From the NCBI RefSeq assembly GCF_035594125.1, contig NC_087180.1, positions 18,976,615 to 19,040,614 on the forward strand: DNA of 64,000 nucleotides. Reading direction: 5' to 3'. The notes below the pieces were generated by a model. The model was given only the letters and a program-made list of their open reading frames with translations. It did not search any database and was not told the origin of the DNA. Shown here piece by piece: positions 1 to 8,959 of this stretch (position 1 is the stretch's first letter; every line of letters begins with the position of its first letter). Source of the DNA: Scylla paramamosain (taxonomy: Eukaryota > Arthropoda > Malacostraca > Decapoda > Portunidae). Both the position numbers and the translations under genes were made by a program.

Positions 1-97
1 ACTAGGCTTATAAAAGTGAAAGATGCATTGCTAATGATGAAAAGATACATATATTAAATTGCTACCAGCTACTGAAATTAACAAATTGAACTAGACA

Positions 98-283
98 CTA
101 CTCGCACTGACTTTCATCGTGGTCATAGAGTTCAAGTAAGGTTTCCATATACAGAGGAACTGCTTTTCTATTTTTGAGAATGGCAATTATTGGGAGGCTA
201 TATTTCTCCAGCCCTTTCAAAACTGCTACTCTTGGGTCTGGTTCATCCACTTGTGGTTCTAATCTCAGGAACTCCTTGATTAT
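98..283 (-). CDS. SAMD3-like protein, last coding exon
   Basis: The exon follows acceptor TTTACAG in phase 0. It encodes 61 residues beginning IIKEFLRLEPQVDEPDPRVA and ending LLELYDHDESQCE before a TAG stop. The pattern of a hydrophobic helix, PRVAVLKGLEKYSLPIIAIL, then a basic turn and MLLELYD matches the 'F..L...L......LL.L.......LL..LD' C-terminal end of SAMD3-like proteins. No AATAAA-type signal is seen on the minus strand in the remaining 97 bases, so the 3' UTR probably continues off the window. The combined product seen here is about 218 residues. Confidence 0.58.
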   Translation of the reverse strand: MIKEFLRLEPQVDEPDPRVAVLKGLEKYSLPIIAILKNRKAVPLYMETLLELYDHDESQCE

Positions 284-539
284 CTGTAAAGATATAAGCA
301 TCAAATAATTATAAGTGAAGGTTACAGAGATGAGCATCTGCAATAACTGTACTTAGTTATGAGTGCTTATCTCCCGTCACTGAGGCCTTTGAGCCTGAGA
401 GGGAGAATGGAAGTACCAGTAGTTAAATATCAATTACCTACTATAAAATATAAATAGCTATATACATTATAGCCCTACAAATAAAGTTGACAATTAGTAA
501 CAATATGTAGCAAAATCCATAAAGTGTACATATATACAC

Positions 540-659
540 ACTTATGCCATCAAAAGTCTGAATCCACGGGTACAAGTTCAGGATTTCTGCTACAAGAATG
601 TTCCCATTGATTATTTTTTTGCATCTCTCAGAGAGTGTCAACTGCATGAGGCGTTCAGC
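540..659 (-). CDS. SAMD3-like protein, penultimate coding exon
   Basis: The exon has 40 codons starting AERLMQLTLSERCKKI, after the strong acceptor TTTTCCTCAG and in phase 0, so it joins KKDPELGK of the preceding exon exactly. The segment ending LYPWIQTFDGIS corresponds to the 'R..I......YP.LF' part of the family. The donor chosen is AGT|GTGTAT, which is weak but is the option that keeps phase 0 with the next exon. Reading through gives a non-family tail (VYICTLYGF), which supports splicing here. Confidence 0.55.
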
Positions 660-726
660 CTGAGGAAAATCATTAAAGTAAAATTAGTTTTCATAAGTTG
701 ACTGTCCCGCCAGCCTCCCTCTCTCC

Positions 727-729
<3 letters not shown>

Positions 730-808
<79 letters not shown>
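730..808. repeat. (AT)n microsatellite in an intron
   Basis: 79 bp of pure AT, followed by three CATA units. It lies in the intron between the two upstream SAMD3-like exons. Confidence 0.98.
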
Positions 809-812
<4 letters not shown>

Positions 813-952
813 CATACAAGTATCATTTTTCAGTGGCTATCCACCAGTAACATTGAAATTGCTTACATAAGAGCAGGTATTTTTAAACAACACCAGTAAA
901 GAAGTCTCTGAAATATAAAAAAAGATAAATCAAGCGTACAAATATCACATAC

Positions 953-1304
953 CTTACCTAACTCGGGATCTTTCTTCATCCAATGTAGAGCAAGCCACTG
1001 TCTATGTCTCTCTAATGACTCATCATCTTCTGAATGGGGCCTTGGTGGAAGGTAAGCCTTTACTCCACACATCAGTGGACACGTAGTCTCTTTTGGCACT
1101 ATGCAAGGGATCTTCTTTTTCCTTGACGTCACCTCAGTCACTGAGGAATCCTGCCTCTTTCTTGAATTCTGAAACTTGCGCTGGATGCGCAATTTCCATT
1201 GCAGCTGCAATTCATGCTCCTCGAGATCATTTTTTCTCAGGATGGCAAGAAATGATGTCAAAACAGCATTTGCCATATTCATATACTGTTCTGATGTTGG
1301 ATAG
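953..1304 (-). CDS. SAMD3-like protein, internal coding exon (central domain)
   Basis: This is the first visible exon (minus strand) of a partial gene whose later exons lie at 659-540 and 283-98. It begins after the acceptor ATTTCAG, with one base finishing a codon split by a phase-2 intron, and ends at the donor AAG|GTATGT in phase 0. The 117 codons start with a YPTSEQY motif, followed by a basic stretch (QWKLRIQRKFQNSRKRQ), the segment PPRPHSEDDESLERHRQWL and KKDPELGK. From memory of the family, this order (YPT..Y motif, basic KLR.KF block, P-rich acidic spacer, then E..R.WL...MKK.NP) is typical of the poorly characterised metazoan proteins annotated sterile alpha motif domain-containing protein 3-like. 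Those copies are numerous in fish and arthropods and have no known biochemical role. Upstream exons, including any SAM domain, are not visible. They may lie beyond the microsatellite-rich intron, or the gene may be a fragment. No frameshift is seen. Confidence 0.6.
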
Positions 1305-1313
1305 CTGAAATAT

Positions 1314-1353
1314 GATAATGATAATAATAATAACAATAATAATAATAATAATC

Positions 1354-1387
<34 letters not shown>

Positions 1388-1391
1388 CAAC
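1314..1391. repeat. (AAT)n microsatellite, imperfect, beside a splice acceptor
   Basis: About 78 bp of AAT units with scattered C or G interruptions. On the minus strand it lies directly upstream of the acceptor of the 953-1304 exon, so array length may affect the polypyrimidine or branch-point context. Confidence 0.95.
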
Positions 1392-1493
1392 ATATTATTA
1401 ATAATAATGTCACAATACCTTGATATGTAATAATGATGATAACAATAATAATGATATCAATCTAGCTAACTATATAGATGGCTTAACTCCTTT

Positions 1494-1498
1494 TATTA

Positions 1499-1529
<31 letters not shown>
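1494..1529. repeat. (ATT)n microsatellite
   Basis: 36 bp, near-pure ATT, about 80 bp before the left end of the Harbinger-like element. Its complement relates it to the AAT array at 1314. Confidence 0.95.
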
Positions 1530-1530
<1 letters not shown>

Positions 1531-1723
1531 TTAACAACCACCTAATTGTGCTTTTGTCCCAGTGAAATTGGCAGATAGTGGGTACACTATCTGAATAGTA
1601 CACTCAAAGGTGGTTTCACACCTATCAGTGCCGTATTAGTATCGTATAGTGTCAGTGATATCCATATCCATGTCGCTTTCGTGACGTCTATGCACACATA
1701 TCCTTTCAGACGTGGAGTTGGCT

Positions 1724-1932
1724 ATGATTGTCATAATTCTTGATGAAGAGCAAGATGCTTGCTTAACAAAAAATAAAGAAAAGAAAAGTGGGTACATGAA
1801 ACGTGGAAGGAAAAGAGAAACTGAAGGAGATTTTGCTACTCTGTACGAGGAATTAATTAATGATGAAACAAAAATTTTCCAGTACTTAAGAATGTCCAAA
1901 AACTGTTTGATGACATTGCTCAGTGATGTGTG
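1724..1932 (+). pseudogene. Harbinger transposase (HARBI1-like), N-terminal fragment
   Basis: The open frame follows an acceptor-like TCCTTTCAG at 1701-1709. It encodes about 69 residues: an acidic start (ILDEEQDAC), a basic linker (KRGRKRETEGDFATLYEEL) and KIFQYLRMSKNCLMTLLSDV. The order 'R...G.F..L..EL..D...F..Y.RMS...F..LL' is the standard N-terminal region of HARBI1/ALP1-like transposases, before the DDE nuclease domain. The whole catalytic domain is missing. The frame runs straight into a TGTGG repeat, and after it a donor-like GGTAAGTAT occurs at 1992. This is a dead transposase fragment, though it could be a retained first coding exon. Known from the family: the nuclease part follows. 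Seen here: it does not. Confidence 0.6.
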
Positions 1933-1989
1933 GTGTGGTGTGGTATGGTGTGGTGTGTTATGATGTGGTGTGGTGTGATGTGGTGTGTT
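1926..1989. repeat. TGTGG pentanucleotide minisatellite
   Basis: Imperfect tandem TGTGG/TGTTA/TGATG units, about 13, replace the internal part of the Harbinger-like element directly after the transposase fragment. Confidence 0.9.
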
Positions 1990-2104
1990 CTGGTAAGTAT
2001 AATGTACAATGTGATTAATTACATCAATTAAAAAGAGAATTTATCACCATTTCAATTTCTTCTATTTTATTTCAAACACTTGTCCGACATCCATGAAAAT
2101 TTTT

Positions 2105-2130
2105 AAAATACCAGTGACAACTGGTATTTT
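2105..2130. repeat. Perfect 11-bp inverted repeat inside the Harbinger-like element
   Basis: AAAATACCAGT, a four-base loop (GACA), then ACTGGTATTTT. It is a potential stem-loop in the right half of the element, with no assigned role. Confidence 0.85.
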
Positions 2131-2309
2131 CACGGAACGGAGACGTAACAATCACTTCAGTCAAAACACAGTACTTCGCCGGATGTGTGTAAAATGCTTC
2201 CGCTGAATTCCAAAATGATGATTTTTTTTTTTTACTGACACTGAAGCACTGAACAGCACAGAACGAATACGGCACTGATGTGTGTGAAGCAACCTTAACC
2301 CGTATCCCT

Positions 2310-2524
2310 CTGGAGGCATATTCCCGAAGTCTGGTAAAGTTTCGGCCCATTTACTCTTGTAGCGGTTAGGTTAGGTTAGATTAAGTTACGTATAGGTAAT
2401 TTTGTGCGAGAATCTCAATGAGACTATTTTAGAGAGAATCCTACAGTTAGTTTTGGAGCTACAGCCTAGTGTCCATACAGGCTGGCGGACGACTCCTTCC
2501 AGACTTCAGGAATATGCATTCTGG
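2310..2524. repeat. Inverted repeat pair flanking about 150 bp
   Basis: GCATATTCCCGAAGTCTGG in the left arm reappears reverse-complemented with one mismatch in the right arm (about 2500-2520). It starts just outside the right TIR of the Harbinger-like element, so it could be the edge of a second, older element. The intervening sequence contains a short run of four TTAGG-like units at 2366-2385. Confidence 0.55.
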
Positions 2525-2610
2525 CCCTTCACAAGAACTGACATCAGATCCCGGTATGAACGCAGGCGGTGCATCCCATGTTCTTTTGTCCCTCTTCTCA
2601 TTGCCTTCCC

Positions 2611-2612
<2 letters not shown>

Positions 2613-2701
<89 letters not shown>
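2613..2701. repeat. (AT)n microsatellite
   Basis: 89 bp of pure AT. Confidence 0.98.
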
Positions 2702-3450
2702 CACTCAACATCCCTACATGCAACAAAACTTACCAAAACACACTCAAAATACACTCAAAACATCCAAAACACAACCAAAACACATCACAACACCCCAAAA
2801 TACCTACTACACTCACCTAAACACAACCAAATATTGAATATTCACTCAAAACACCCCATAACATCTGAAAATATCCAAATAACCCACCCCAACCACGCTA
2901 AATTTATCCAAAACACACTCAAAGCACCCCAATATACCTAAAACTCATCCAAACACACTCAAAAGATTTAAAACACCCAAAATACACTACAACACCCCAA
3001 AACTCATCAAACACACCCAAAACACATCAAAACATCCAAAACACACTTAAAGCACCACTCAACACCACAAACACGCCACAAACACACTTGCACACAATCA
3101 AATACACCTCAAAAGACCCGACACACACACCCAAACTCACCAAAACACTTAAAACAGAAAATAAACCCAAAACAAACTCACTACATCTCAATATACCCCC
3201 AAACACACCCATAACACACAAAAACATCCCACAATATACTCAAAACACCCCACACGACTCAAACCACTTACAATATAACTAAAAACATCCTAAACCACAT
3301 TTAAAACACCCAAAATTCACCCAAAACACAATGATAACAGAAAATATACACCCAAAACACACCTGAACACCACCAAAACACACTCTAAACACCCCACAAT
3401 ATTCTTACATACATCCTAAACACGTAAAACACACAAAACACACCAAATAT
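2702..3450. repeat. Degenerate AAAACAC-type low-complexity block
   Basis: About 750 bp made almost entirely of A and C on the plus strand, built from diverged units such as ACTCAAAACACCCC and CCAAAACACA. There is no fixed period and no coding capacity. It looks like an old minisatellite that has drifted. Confidence 0.85.
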
Positions 3451-4380
3451 TAGAGAACTGCAGCGCAGCAAGGGAAACTAAGCGCTAAATATTGTTTACC
3501 TGTTTTGCCTCCTCCTCCATTTCTTCTTATTTTTTCCTTCTCCTCTTTCATTTCTCTTATTTTCTTCCTTCTACTACAACTATCTACACGCCTGACTTTA
3601 GAAACAGCTGGAAACACTTGGAAAACACTGGAAATTACGGTAAATATTGAGGAGACACTGGAGCAGACCGAGTCCCGAATCCTTGATGACGTCACAGGCG
3701 AGGTGCCGGCGCCCCGCTGCCATACGTACGTAACGTACTTCATTTTGAAATTGACCCATAGAAAAAATGAAGCTAGGCTCGAATGCATTATATATTCTGA
3801 CTTGACAATTACTTGAATTAATATTCACAATATCAAAACACCTCCAGTCTCAGTAGTTATAAAGAAATATTATGTGAAATATGGAAAAAGTGTTGGAAAT
3901 TTTGACACCATTAAAAACATTGAAAAGTCCACCTATTCCACTTTACACTGGTAAAAAAACATTTTAAAAAATCTGAACTATTTTTTAAAATAATGCACAC
4001 TTAGTTACAAGCTACAATAAAAAAATAAAGAAGCTAAAAAATGACAAAAACACCACTTTCAACGGGACAAAAAGCCTATTCAAATTCCACATACTTAACT
4101 CAATAGGAACGCAACATACTTTAAAAATCATAAACGATTTTTTGAAGCAATAAAATCTTCATTAAAGCCTCAAATAAAAAAGCCAAAAACCAGGCTGGGT
4201 AAATTTCACCGTACAAACTGCCCCTTATTTACATAAAAAACAACACCAAATTCAGCACATTTACTTAACTGAAGCAAGAAAAACACTTCAAAAGCAACGA
4301 AATATTTTTAGAAACCATAAAATCTTACTATACAAGCCAAATAAATTAATTCAGAAAAATGTAAAAAAATATTGGAACCA
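3451..4380. other. Unassigned AT-rich spacer
   Basis: No gene recognised. It contains a palindromic CRE-type octamer at 3687-3694 next to a short GC-rich patch. The rest is AT-rich sequence with A and T runs. Confidence 0.5.
3687..3694. promoter_or_regulatory. CRE-like palindrome TGACGTCA
   Basis: A perfect 8-bp CREB/ATF consensus palindrome, followed by a GC-rich stretch (CCGGCGCCCCGC). It could be promoter-proximal DNA for a minus-strand transcript, but no start site or exon can be tied to it. Confidence 0.25.
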
Positions 4381-4404
4381 ACAAGCCGGAACAGGTGCCA
4401 GTCC

Positions 4405-4458
4405 ATCATGGCGGCCATCGGGGGCGACCTCAGTGGGGGAGCCGGCGGCCATGTTGCC
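4405..4458. promoter_or_regulatory. CpG-rich patch with paired YY1-like motifs
   Basis: CATGGCGGCCATCG and GCGGCCATGTTGCC place ATGGCGGC and GCCATGTTG (YY1-type core) cores 30-40 bp apart inside an otherwise AT-rich region. Short isolated GC/CpG patches with this motif often mark metazoan housekeeping promoters. The plus-strand ATG opens only a 22-codon frame, so no protein is claimed. Confidence 0.3.
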
Positions 4459-4826
4459 TTATTTATTCCTATATAACACCAAAACCAGGCAATGACGGAT
4501 ATATCTGACCAGCGGATATGAAGGCTAGACATGTGGATCCATCTTGTGATATGTTAGGCTTACAATGAGTGAGAGACGAGGCAAATAATGGCTAATAACA
4601 CAGCTGACGGCTTGTTTACATATTGGCGAACATTAAATATTCGAATAAATTTCCAACTCTTTCCAGACTCAGACGTAAACAAAACCTAAATATAAATAAT
4701 TAACCCCTAAAAAAACTAAATAACGAATAATGAATCCTAAATAAACGAATACAAGACACTACAGGGAGGATTAGGGTGTTGTGAAGGCAGTAAGGCTGAC
4801 TGAGGAGAGACTGGCCCCGCTGGACT

Positions 4827-5199
4827 CACCTTACGTACTCGTGCCTCTCTGGTGATGCTTGACGGTGCTTGGTGCAGGAAGAAGGTGTCGGGAAGACGGA
4901 AACACTGGTTAATAGAGCGTGTAGGGCAAGATTGACCAGTGCTGACCAAAACACTGCAGCCAGCCAGCCGCTCGCCGTGGTAACTCCCCAGCGCCACTTG
5001 TCACTGATCCAACACCCACCCACACACCTTACGTACTCGTGCCTCTCTGGTGATGCTTGACGGTGCTTGGTGCAGGAAGGTGTCGGGAAGACGGAAACAC
5101 TGGTTAATAGAGCGTGTAGGGCAAGATTGACCAGTGCTGACCAAAACACTGCAGCCAGCCAGCCGCTCGCCGTGGTAACTCCCCAGCGCCACCTGTCAC
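4827..5199. repeat. Recent tandem duplication (period 198 bp) carrying minus-strand splice donors
   Basis: Copy A is 4827-5004 and copy B is 5025-5199. They differ by a 3-bp indel (GAA) and one visible substitution near the end. Read on the minus strand, each copy runs from TGGCGCTGGGGAGTTACC to GAGTAC|GTAAGG, and copy A continues GTAAGGTGAGTC, so each ends in a plausible 5' splice site. The layout suits a duplicated non-coding first exon of a minus-strand gene. That gene is not identified. Confidence 0.7.
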
Positions 5200-5214
5200 C
5201 AGTGTTGCCACTGG
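5199..5214. repeat. Palindrome CCAGTG-TTGC-CACTGG
   Basis: A perfect 6-bp-arm inverted repeat at the edge of duplicated copy B. It may be part of a promoter or transposon end; no function is assigned. Confidence 0.4.
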
Positions 5215-5339
5215 ACAAAACAGAAATATCCAAGACATCTCATTCAAAATCTCCAAGATCGACTTAAAATATCCAAGGTACATGAAAATAATTTTTCTTA
5301 CATGAACATGAGAACACAAATGTAGCTTCTTTAACTCAC

Positions 5340-5683
5340 CTTTCATACAGCAGAATATTATTGTACATAAACTTGTGTTCCTTCCTCGCTACCACTGGCA
5401 ACCTCCGTGTCATCAGCAGGATACAGAGTTGCCTGTTGGCTGCTGCTACACTTGGTCCCATATCGCTGACGAATTTTGCCATTTTTCATGTCACTTATGA
5501 GATCTTTTGATGGTTTCCATTCAAAGCAGGGAACTTCTTGTCGATGCTTTTGTCTTTTTCATAGACATTTTCTGGGCAACCTCACACTTTGGGAACATTT
5601 TCTTTACCAACTCTCTCAGATGTTCAGCCTGACTCTCCTTTCCCCACTCCACCCCCGATAAGTGATTATGAACGCAATCTTCA
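5340..5683 (-). pseudogene. hAT-transposase-like coding remnant
   Basis: On the minus strand an open stretch from about 5683 to a TGA at 5521 reads ...QAEHLRELVKKMFPKCEVAQ followed by KMSMKKTKAS. The 'A.HL..L.K.MFP...A..M.M..TK' pattern resembles the segment between the BED-finger region and the catalytic core of hAT/ZBED-like transposases common in arthropods. Downstream, another frame stays open for about 60 codons (PCFEWKPSKDLISDMKNGK and an acidic serine-rich tail ending GTQVYVQ and TAA), which suggests a frameshift. A perfect donor, AAG|GTGAGT, follows at 5340. No DDE residues are present. It could be a decayed hAT copy or part of a domesticated gene. The family assignment rests on one motif recalled from memory. 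Confidence 0.35.
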
Positions 5684-5737
5684 ACTCAGTGCGGCACCGT
5701 GTCACCGCAGCAAACACGAACCAGGGCAGAATAGGCT

Positions 5738-5751
5738 CAACTGAAATGCTC

Positions 5752-5810
<59 letters not shown>

Positions 5811-5940
5811 ACGACTGTTTTTCAAAGCTATAAAGATGATTATCAGGGTTTTCAATGGTGTTTCTCCTGTTATTAATGTAGAAATGTTGTTAATCTGTCA
5901 CTAAAACCGTAAAAATACCCTTGAAGACCTGTGCAACTAC
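5738..5940 (+). mobile_element. MITE copy 1 (expanded CT array; right end lost)
   Basis: The body TCACGACTGTTTTTCAAAGC... through CTGTCACTAAAACCGTAAAA matches the other three copies of this family. The left end is degraded (CTGAAATGCTCC), the internal CTCTCTC has become a 53-bp (CT)n at 5755-5807, and the right TIR is cut off by a (GA)n array starting at 5945. Confidence 0.7.
5755..5807. repeat. (CT)n microsatellite inside MITE copy 1
   Basis: Pure CT, located where the unexpanded copies have CTCTCTC. Confidence 0.97.
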
Positions 5941-5941
5941 T

Positions 5942-6041
<100 letters not shown>

Positions 6042-6311
6042 TAGCAATAACATTCACATACACATACACACACCAGTGCATTTATACGAAGGACTCTCCT
6101 GAACTAGACGAGGTCATACTTTGATGTATAATTTGGAAATCAGCTATTTTTTTCTATTAAGACACACGCAATTAAACGCTGATTTCCGGACGTGTCACTT
6201 GCGATCATACCACGTACTCTCGTGGCCTTGCAATGCGCGGCTGCTTAACGGGATGCACGTTCTCTACTTATGATACAAGTTATTTCCGAAACGTGTCATT
6301 TTTTTTCCCCC

Positions 6312-6338
6312 TGTGTGTGTGTGTGTGTGTGTGTGTGT
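6312..6338. repeat. (GT)n microsatellite
   Basis: 27 bp, pure. Confidence 0.95.
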
Positions 6339-6726
6339 TTAGAGGCGATATTACTCTTTTTTTTCTTTCGTTTTTGATATTTTTGTTTTATTTTGCCGGC
6401 GCTCTTTACTTTGTGTGGCTTGAATTAAAAAGTTTGGCCGTGGTTTAAATCCTCCTGGCCCCGCTGTTTATGTTCTATCACGGAGACCAACACTGGCTAA
6501 ATGAAACGCCGCCACATCTGCTGTGTTACTTACTTGCCAATGGGTATATATATATAAAGGTACTAGGCCTTGCTGGCGCCGGAGAGTGTAAGAAAGGCAG
6601 GAAAAGTGAGTGGCGAGTGTGTGGGGCGACACTGTACCCTCCCCACGGTTTTGGAGGACAAAGTGAAAGATGGAGGCGGAAGGAAGGGCCAGTGAGCTGC
6701 GTATGCTTGACCTCTGAGTGGACGTA

Positions 6727-6727
<1 letters not shown>

Positions 6728-6763
<36 letters not shown>

Positions 6764-6767
6764 ACAC
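6728..6767. repeat. (CA)n microsatellite
   Basis: 40 bp with one GA interruption. Confidence 0.95.
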
Positions 6768-6963
6768 GCGTTGAGGAATTATTCAAGTTTCTCTCACCAA
6801 TATCTGATCAGTGCTCGGAAAAACTCTGAAAAAATAGAATAGGAAAAGGAAACAGGAGGAGGAATGAGGGAATTGGAGAAGGAATGAGGAAGGGAGAAAG
6901 GGAGAGGATGAGAGGAAGAAGGGAGAAGTACATGGAGTGAAAAAGAGAAAAAGATTATAATGA

Positions 6964-7090
<127 letters not shown>

Positions 7091-7092
7091 TT

Positions 7093-7198
7093 CAGCCCCT
7101 CCTTATATTCATCCATCCTTTCTTCCTTCCTTCCTTCCTTCCAGTCAGCCCCTCCTTATATTCATCCATCCTTCCTTCCTTCCTTCCTTCCTTCCAGT
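7093..7198. repeat. Tandem duplication, 53-bp period, containing (CTTC)n
   Basis: CAGCCCCTCCTTATATTCAT followed by a CTTC run occurs twice back to back, immediately after the (GA)n array. Confidence 0.9.
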
Positions 7199-8139
7199 CT
7201 GTCTCCTTTTGTGCTCGAAAAGAATGCATCAAATAGTGTTTTTTCTAAGTTCAAACACACTCCCTCTCCCTTTTCTCCCTTTCTCTGCTCCCATCTCTCC
7301 TCCCTGCCCGCCTCAGCTTCCCCTTAGACCCTCTCACTTTGGTAACCAGCCTCTCATTTTCACTCTTTCTCTCTCCCTTCCCGGTCCAAACATTCCAATT
7401 CTCTCTCTCCCTCGCCACGTTAAAGATTGCTTCTCTCTTAGTCCACTTTACGCATTCAACAAGCGCCAATTAATTCACCAGGTACTTTTACACCTTGCTT
7501 TTCCATTTTTTGCTTCTTTTATAAATTTTTATGGCCAAGGGGAAGGAAATGGAAAAAAAGTCCCATTGATATTCTTAGTCTATACAATTCTACGTGTTTT
7601 CTCTTCTTTAGTATTATGAAAGTCTCTTCCTTTTACTCCTCTTCATCCTCATCCTCTTTCTTTTCCCTCCACCTCTTGCCAGTCTCTACAAGTTCGCTTC
7701 TTTTCTATCCTATTCTATTATTAAACTCTTTTCCTCTTACTCCTCATCCTCCTTATCCTCTCTCTCTCTCTTCCTCCTTGCCTTAGAAGAGGAAGTCGAA
7801 TAATCAGCAGGAATATAGAAGTGTACATCGCTAGTTAGGTTGCCTAATACATGAATGTGAATGTTGGATACGCAAAGGGAATCTGTGCCTCTAGTATTCG
7901 ATTCCCGATAATTTGTGGAATTCTGGAATTGCGGATAACTACATGGAAACAGGGCACGATTGCATGGAACGAATTGCACTGGAATACGGATGGAACGGAT
8001 GGGAATATGATTAATTTCTATATACAGTTGCATATGTGAAATACTTGGTTATAGACACAATTCAGATTTATATGCCTGTTATAATTTATATTCGTATACT
8101 TTTTACTGTTTTTATGAACGGTTTCACTAGAGATAGATG

Positions 8140-8140
<1 letters not shown>
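7199..8140. other. Pyrimidine-rich spacer
   Basis: C/T-rich to about 7800, then AT-rich. No gene, RNA or mobile-element signature was recognised. Confidence 0.5.
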
Positions 8141-8189
<49 letters not shown>

Positions 8190-8195
8190 ACACAC
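8141..8195. repeat. (CA)n microsatellite
   Basis: 55 bp with one GA interruption. Confidence 0.97.
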
Positions 8196-8236
8196 TGGTC
8201 AGATATAAAGGTTAAATGTTATTGACTTCCATTGCA

Positions 8237-8303
<67 letters not shown>

Positions 8304-8376
8304 TGAGGTGGTAGTGGTAGTAGCGGTAATAGTAGTAGTTAACAGTAGTAGTAGTAATGGTGGTGGTGGTGGTGGG
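8237..8376. repeat. (TAG)n array decaying into TAG/TGG variants
   Basis: 67 bp of pure AGT units (8237-8303), then about 70 bp of mixed GGT/AGT/GGA units, a clean example of a trinucleotide array grading into degenerate copies. Confidence 0.95.
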
Positions 8377-8545
8377 TCTAATAATATCACATTCCTGGCA
8401 GACTCGCTCCCCTTTCAGCAGCAGAGGATGATCGGGAGCTGGAAGGAAATTAAACACCTGAAAATTTTGATTCCCGTCCAATAATTCCCCAAATGCAATA
8501 ATGAAAACACGCTATTCCGGTATCCATCCGATGCACGCTCTCCCT

Positions 8546-8555
<10 letters not shown>

Positions 8556-8583
<28 letters not shown>
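8556..8583. repeat. (CT)n microsatellite
   Basis: 28 bp pure, preceded by CTCCCT hexamers. Confidence 0.93.
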
Positions 8584-8588
<5 letters not shown>

Positions 8589-8832
8589 TCGTAAAAGCCA
8601 CGCCAAAATGATTATATAAAGCACTAAACACTAAGGAGGGCGAGTTTGGAAATAGAAGCTTAATGATGTTTCCTTGGTTACCGATACACCACGAGGCACC
8701 AACAACCTGCTTACATCTGCCAGCTAATTTGATCACGAATTATGTATACGTGCATTTCAGGCTGGGATGGAAATGACTTTGTTGATGTAAGGAGAGGAGA
8801 GAGGAGGAGGACGAAAGCAGGAGGAAGAGAAA

Positions 8833-8869
8833 TGGTGGTGGTGGTGGTGGTGGTGGTGGTGGTGGTGGT
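8833..8869. repeat. (TGG)n microsatellite
   Basis: 37 bp, pure. Confidence 0.96.
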
Positions 8870-8959
8870 AATGTTGATGGTTTGGTATATTTTTTTTTCT
8901 TCGTCCTTCCTTTCCTGTTGTTTTTTTTTTTTCTCTCTTTTTTTTTCCATACTTATCTC

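Larger units (their letters stand above)
1608..2295 (+). mobile_element. PIF/Harbinger-like DNA transposon remnant with TIRs
   Basis: The left end starts AGGTGGTTTCACACC and the right end, read on the minus strand, starts AGGTTGCTTCACACA. Both continue into ATCAGTGCCGTATT, giving 30-bp terminal inverted repeats with 26 matches. TIRs of the G-rich 'GG..G.TTCACAC...CAGTGCCGTA' type are characteristic of animal PIF/Harbinger elements. The flanking triplets are CAA on the left and TAA on the right, close to but not an exact 3-bp target duplication. The element is only 688 bp, far shorter than autonomous members, and carries only the N-terminal part of a transposase gene (1724-1932) followed by a TGTGG minisatellite. 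It is therefore an internally deleted, non-autonomous copy. Confidence 0.75.

Noticed and set aside
2072..2350. 92-codon minus-strand frame overlapping the right end of the Harbinger element
   Set aside because: It crosses the TIR and lies opposite to the transposase strand; no domain.
4826..5233. 135-codon minus-strand frame containing two similar halves
   Set aside because: The two halves are the 198-bp tandem duplication; splice donors end each copy and no protein family fits, so it was treated as non-coding.
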